64,000 nt of DNA from Pempheris klunzingeri (Eukaryota; Chordata; Actinopteri; Acropomatiformes; Pempheridae), in NCBI RefSeq assembly GCF_042242105.1, contig NC_092019.1, positions 17,157,328 through 17,221,327 of the forward strand, in the 5' to 3' direction. Position 1 is the first letter of the stretch, and each line of letters begins with the position of its first letter. Shown piece by piece: positions 59,491 to 64,000 of this stretch. Made by a program: the position numbers and the translations under genes. The notes below the pieces were generated by a model. It was not told the DNA's origin. It was given only the letters and a program-made list of their open reading frames with translations, and did no database searches.

Positions 59491-62400
59491 ATGGCTGCCA
59501 TGACAACGGTGCCCAGCTATACCCCTTCACTGTGGGTGAGAATGTGTCACGCCCTCCCCCGGCTGGACCTCACCATGCAGATGAAGGACAACATCTTTGT
59601 CCCCGACAGCTGGGAGTACCAGCAGGTAACAGACACCTGCCACAACCGCTCGTAACACACTGTAACCACATGCTGTACTGTAACTGTCCCATCTCAGCTG
59701 CCACATTGCATAACAGTTACAACCTTGTTTCTCTACATGTCATTATAAATTCACAGGTATGTTATACTATGAACAAGTAACTGCATGTTGAGCAATTTGC
59801 TCTACATCATACATTAATATACAAACTGCTTCATGAGTCACTGAATTTAACAGCAATCTGCAGAGCTATGATCATTAACAGTCATTTAAAACACTTCTTC
59901 CTGTCAGCTCATTGACCAAGTTATTGGTGGTAATATGGCACTAGACCCCTCCAAGATCCCCATAGTTCTTATCTAAACTGTTTTCATTTGTCTGCCTTGC
60001 TTAAGTGCTGTAATGCTCCACTAAACTGGCACTTACACCTCTGCCTCTGCACGTGCAAATTGGAATATTTTGGTATTGTGTGAGTTTCAACACGTTGTGA
60101 GTCCTCCAGCAGGTTTCCACAGCTGCTTTTGTCAGCATGGTTCAGAATTGTGCAGTTTGTGCTGCAAAATGGGAAGGTTTCATCCTTTGCCTCCAACAGG
60201 CTCTATCATACGAAACGCTCCAGCTAGCAGTGTCTCACAGTGCGTGTTTGTGACTTCTCTGCGGTACAAAGAGAGGGGGACTGCAAATTATCCTGCAGAA
60301 CAGAAAGACAAAAGAGAGTGAAAGTGCTCCGAGAGAGGGAATGAGTAATGCGAGGAGGTTGCTGAACAGAAGACCGGGCAGAGAGAGGGAGAGAGATAGA
60401 GGAGCGAGTGAGTGGGAGTGAGAGAGAGTGGCAGTGAATGTATTTAAGTAGGTCACAGATTATTAATAGAGATTCAGTGGTGTGGATAGAAAGAAAGAGA
60501 GGGGAGAGTGGGGGAGAGAAAGAGAGTGGGAGCGAGGGAGAGCGTGGGGAAAGAAGGATGGGTGGAGTGGGGCGATGGGGAGGGGCTTCAGAGAACAGGA
60601 GGTGGGAAAGAGAGAAGGTGGAGGAATGGGGAGTGACAGACGGGCAGATGGGTGAAGGATAATACTGTAGATATGTGTCGGAGCGAAATGCATTTCGGTG
60701 ATGTTGACTTTATGACATGGAGCCTGATCAAAAGCAAAGTCTAATATGGCTTAGTGACATTAATATTCACTCTGCTGTGTACACAGATCAGGGATTCATG
60801 GGTTAAAGCCTTTGAAATAAGTATAAATGTTCAAGAATCACTTTAAATGAATTGTGTTAAATTTGTCCCTTTCCATCTATCCTAATGCATTCAGTGTATA
60901 TCTGTATCCTTGATTTTTCCTGCCTCTTTGAAGCACACAATTTATATTCTCATACCTTTTTAATCACCATCTCCTGCTGCTAATGGGGGTGGGACAATAT
61001 AACAAGCTATTGAATTTAACAGGATTAGTTGGTATTTTCCCCTGTCAAATTGCTCTTCTGCTCTTGTAAAAATGGAATTAAAGTGCCATTTCTCACATTC
61101 ACTGACTCATCCTCTCACTGATTTCTTTCCTCCTCTGCTGTCTTTCAGACTCTGCTGGTTTTGTCCAGTTTATCAGCCATCGCTCTTGTGATCTCCCTCC
61201 TGGTGGTTCTCTCCTTCCTCATACACTATTGCTGCTGTCACCGTGGCGACCGCAGCGAGGGGTCGGAGGAGGAGGAGGAGGATGAAGATGCCAGCACAGG
61301 TCACGGTTACAGCGGGAAGAAGGGGCGGGGCATCTGCTGTGTCACGTGGGTGGCGGTGGCGGCTGTCACGCTGTGCTGGTGAGAAGGAGGATTCAGACGT
61401 CATTATCAGCAACAGAGCTGTTATATTTTATGACAACACGCACAAGTTGCCTTTTAACGGGGGCGGAGGAAGTGTTCAGATCTTTTACTTAAGTAGAAAT
61501 ACCAGTGCAATATCGTAAAAACACTTCAGAACAAGTAAAAGTGCTGGATTTAAAATCTTTTAGCGTTAAGTCATTTAAAAGTAGGAAAACAGATGTATAA
61601 TCAGCCACAAATAGAGTATAAATGCTACTAATGAAGTTCTGGTCACATATGAGAAAAGCGTATGAGCTAGTAAAATATGATATGTTGTCGTATAGAAAGA
61701 GATGAATTACCTGCACTTCAGCCAGCTACAACATTACAATAGCCTGTAGACATTAATGCATCTGTAATAAAATGAGCTTATTCGCTTTCTTGCAGCAAGT
61801 TAGGTGAAGAGAGTAATACCACTCATGTCTGTATGGTAGCTGGAGCCAGCATCCACTTGGCTTAGCATGGAGACTGGAAGCAGGGGGAATCAGCTAGTGT
61901 GACTCTGTTGGAAGGTAACAAAATCTGCATATTCCCCAATTAACGTGTCGTGTATTTATTTTATCTCATTTGGACAGAGCCAGGTTAGCTGCTTCCCCTG
62001 GTTTCACGTCTTTAGGGTAAGCTAAGCTAATCTTCTTCTGGTTGTAGCTTCATATTTACTGTACAGACACGAGAGCGACATCACACTTCTCAACTCTCAG
62101 CTAGGGCACAAATAAGCTCATTTTCAAAAAAAATGTCGAAATACTCCTTTAAATGAAAAGAGGGGGGGAAAGGGGAAATTACTCTGCAAACAATTGAAAT
62201 GTGACAAGTGGCCTCAAGTAAACACTGTGTTTGATACCATCAAAGAGTCACAAGTTAAAAAGTTTAGGTCAAATCAGATAAAGTTAATATCAGGTAAAAT
62301 AACGAGTAATTATATCTGTCAGATGAAGGCAATAAAAAGTATAATATTTTCCACTGAAATATAGTGGATGTGAAGTATAATGTAACACAAGACAGAAAGT

Positions 62401-62613
62401 ACAAATGCCTCAAACACTTGTGCAAATGTACTGAGGTACTTTACACCACTGCCTCTCAGGTGGAGCAGCGTCAAGGGTGTGAATCACAAGCTGTCACCCT
62501 CCGTCCTCATGTGCTTTTTAGTCTCTCACACACCAATGTCAGTGGAGAGGAAACGAGGCCTGGATGACATCTGACGGTCATGTTATCATGTTTTCCAACC
62601 AGCCTTTGACAGC

Positions 62614-62654
<41 letters not shown>

Positions 62655-63931
62655 GGTTGTGTGTGTGGGCCTTAGCGGTTCCCCATCACTGTGTGTATGT
62701 GAGGATGATCTCAGCTCGCCCACCTACTGTACAGTCGTCATTTACCCACCGGTGTTCCCCTCAGATCTGGTGACCGTGCAGTCATCAAGTCACTACGTTG
62801 TCTTTGCTGCACAACAACACAGAGAAATGCTGCTTGACATCTGTCCGGTGCACTCTTCTAGAGCGGCGTCAGTGGAGGGACGCTCAGCTGCCTTTTAAAT
62901 CTAAAGCTACAGGCACAGCTGCGTGTTGTAATAAAATTATAGTGCAATTTAATGCTTCAGCAGTGCTTGTTATTATATTCCAGTTCATTCCCTGCACGTT
63001 TATATGCACCAAGACTGTATTGCTATATCATAGAACATAATGTACTGGGGATCTGATTTCAGCTGTCATAATGATGTCATCATATACAGACTGTAGGCCG
63101 ATGTGGTTCGTGTCTCCCCCTTATGGCCCGTAATGTAATGTAATGTAGTCGTCTCTTTCTGTGCAAGACTGGATGAAAAAACAAAATGCTGCAGTTTACC
63201 TCTTTTTACAATATTTCATTTGGAACTCCTCCAGATGGTGGCCTATGGTCACAAAACCAGAGTATGTCATTTAAAATGCAGCTGCATTAGACGGCGTTCA
63301 CATTTGGCAAAATGCAAAGCACACACAGACGCAGACACACATTCCTCCTTTTCCCCCTGCTTTCTAATCTGGGTCACATACTTTGTGGGAGATTGGGTCA
63401 TACCATTCCTCTCGGGTTTGAGGGGATTTGATGAACATCTGGCCCAAGCCTTAATCTGAATATTTGAATAACAGAAAGATGTGTAAACATGTCATTATGT
63501 TTAACATTTCGAATATTTTCCTCGCTGAAGCTTAACCGTTGAGTGCTAAGAGTCTGCTTTTTTTCCATCATCTGTTTATTCCTTCCCCTGCGCTCCACTG
63601 TTGGTATGCTCATCCAGAGCACACATATCCCATCCTCTCCAGCTCCATCTCCTTGTGTCACATTCATTTAAAATGTACATACACACTGAATTAAACATTA
63701 CAGTTATGCCTCTGCTATCTGTTCTCCTACCCCCCTCTCCCGCTCTCTCTCACACACACATGCACAGATATGAACACCCTCCCACAATGTTTTCATGTCT
63801 CCTTTTTTTCCCTTTGCAGTGTTGCCATAGGCATCGGTTTCTATGGCAACAGCGAGGCTAATGATGGGATGTATCAGTTGACCTCGTCTCTTCTCACAGC
63901 CAATTATACGCTAGCTTCCATCGATCTGCTG
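59491..63931 (+). CDS. ttyh1: Tweety family member 1, 5' part (3 exons), continues beyond the window
   Basis: Multi-pass plasma-membrane protein of the tweety family, expressed mainly in the nervous system and proposed as a volume-regulated anion channel or lipid-associated protein. Coding exons in the window: 59491-59625, 61149-61378, 63820-63931, joined in frame to 114 residues; the last ends in phase 0 at a GTGAGT donor. Seen: an N-terminus with YTPSLWVRMCHALPRLDLTM and WEYQQ (compare human YRPSAWVHLLHQLPRADF and EYQQ), TM1 (about 46-72, LLVLSSLSAIALVISLLVVL) ending IHYCCCHR, a loop with a Glu/Asp run (about 78-88), and TM2 with CCVTWVAVAAVTLCCVAIGIGFYGNSEAND. IGIGFYGNSE is a family hallmark. 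The acidic run in the first loop is longer than I recall for human TTYH1. LENG8/LENG9/CDC42EP5 nearby support TTYH1 over TTYH2/3. Confidence 0.93.
60310..60665. repeat. Long polypurine (GA-rich) stretch in ttyh1 intron
   Basis: About 350 bp dominated by GAGAG/GGGAG with few pyrimidines on the plus strand, inside the intron between the first two coding exons. Confidence 0.8.
61459..62451. mobile_element. hAT-like MITE, copy D, split by a nested element
   Basis: The left part (GCGGAGGAAGTGTTCAGATC, TTTTACTTAAGTAGAAATAC) and right part (AATATTTTCCACTGAAATAT, GAGGTACTTTACACCACTG) match the two ends of copies A to C. About 400 bp of foreign sequence lies between them. Confidence 0.65.
61769..62125. 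mobile_element. Palindromic fold-back MITE nested in copy D
   Basis: Left arm 61769-61925 (AATGAGCTTATTCGC, GGCTTAGCATGGAGACTGGA, AAGGTAACAAAATCTGC) is inverted in the right arm 61974-62125 (GGACAGAGCCAGGTTAGCTG, TTTCACGTCTTTAGGGTAAG, AATAAGCTCATTTTC). A one-armed relative is at 3775-4020. Confidence 0.75.
62618..62652. repeat. (TG)n microsatellite
   Basis: About 17 TG units in the second intron between ttyh1 coding exons. Confidence 0.95.
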
Positions 63932-64000
63932 GTGAGTGCTGCTCTCCGCAAGTAAACTGTCATGCAGAATATCTACCCTGCTTGACGCTGTGTGTGTGTG

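Noticed and set aside
59277-59780. 167-residue frame overlapping the first ttyh1 coding exon
   Set aside because: It uses another frame, reads through the intron acceptor and donor, and has no recognisable content.

Overview
This is vertebrate nuclear DNA, most probably from a spiny-rayed (percomorph) teleost fish. Genes are split into many short exons with GT-AG introns of about 80 bp to 5 kb. Dinucleotide microsatellites are frequent, and several introns carry short non-autonomous DNA elements of types I know from percomorph genomes. There are no prokaryotic features.

Eight protein genes can be modelled exon by exon. Reading frame is kept across every junction, and all but the last are complete. 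In order: rbfox1l (+, 933-12208, RNA-binding Fox splicing regulator), leng8 (-, 18855-24291, SAC3/GANP-type nuclear mRNA protein), a cdc42ep5-like Borg gene (+, 28596-29513), grwd1 (-, 30963-37021, WD-repeat ribosome-biogenesis and histone chaperone), a small secreted four-helix cytokine gene of the SCF/FLT3LG/CSF1 family (-, 39218-41330, best read as a fish flt3lg), flcn (-, 43899-48483, folliculin), leng9 (+, 49400-53514, CCCH finger plus MJ1316 domain plus 2H phosphoesterase), and the 5' part of ttyh1 (+, 59491 to beyond the window, tweety-family membrane protein).

The gene set matters more than any one gene. LENG8, LENG9, CDC42EP5 and TTYH1 are framework genes at the edge of the human leukocyte receptor complex (19q13.42), and GRWD1 and FLT3LG lie at 19q13.33. 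The window therefore looks like the fish counterpart of that chromosome arm, without the LAIR/LILR/KIR receptor genes. It also holds an RBFOX paralogue that mammals lack and FLCN, which is on 17p in human. The genes do not form one pathway: three act in RNA metabolism (rbfox1l, leng8, leng9), one in ribosome assembly, one in Rag/mTORC1-TFEB signalling, one in Cdc42/septin organisation, one in haematopoietic signalling and one at the membrane.

The most interesting item is the cytokine gene: a 13-nt first coding exon completes a signal peptide, followed by a helical domain with FLT3LG-like cysteine and tryptophan spacing. Other points are a GC-AG intron in grwd1, two frame-preserving stop-free short introns in leng9, a TFEB-type E-box in the flcn/leng9 promoter region, an enlarged cdc42ep5, and nested or fold-back mobile elements in introns. 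The remaining sequence is intron, UTR or intergenic DNA with simple repeats. No tRNA, rRNA or CRISPR was seen. All identifications come from reading translated exons against remembered family sequences; no search was run.
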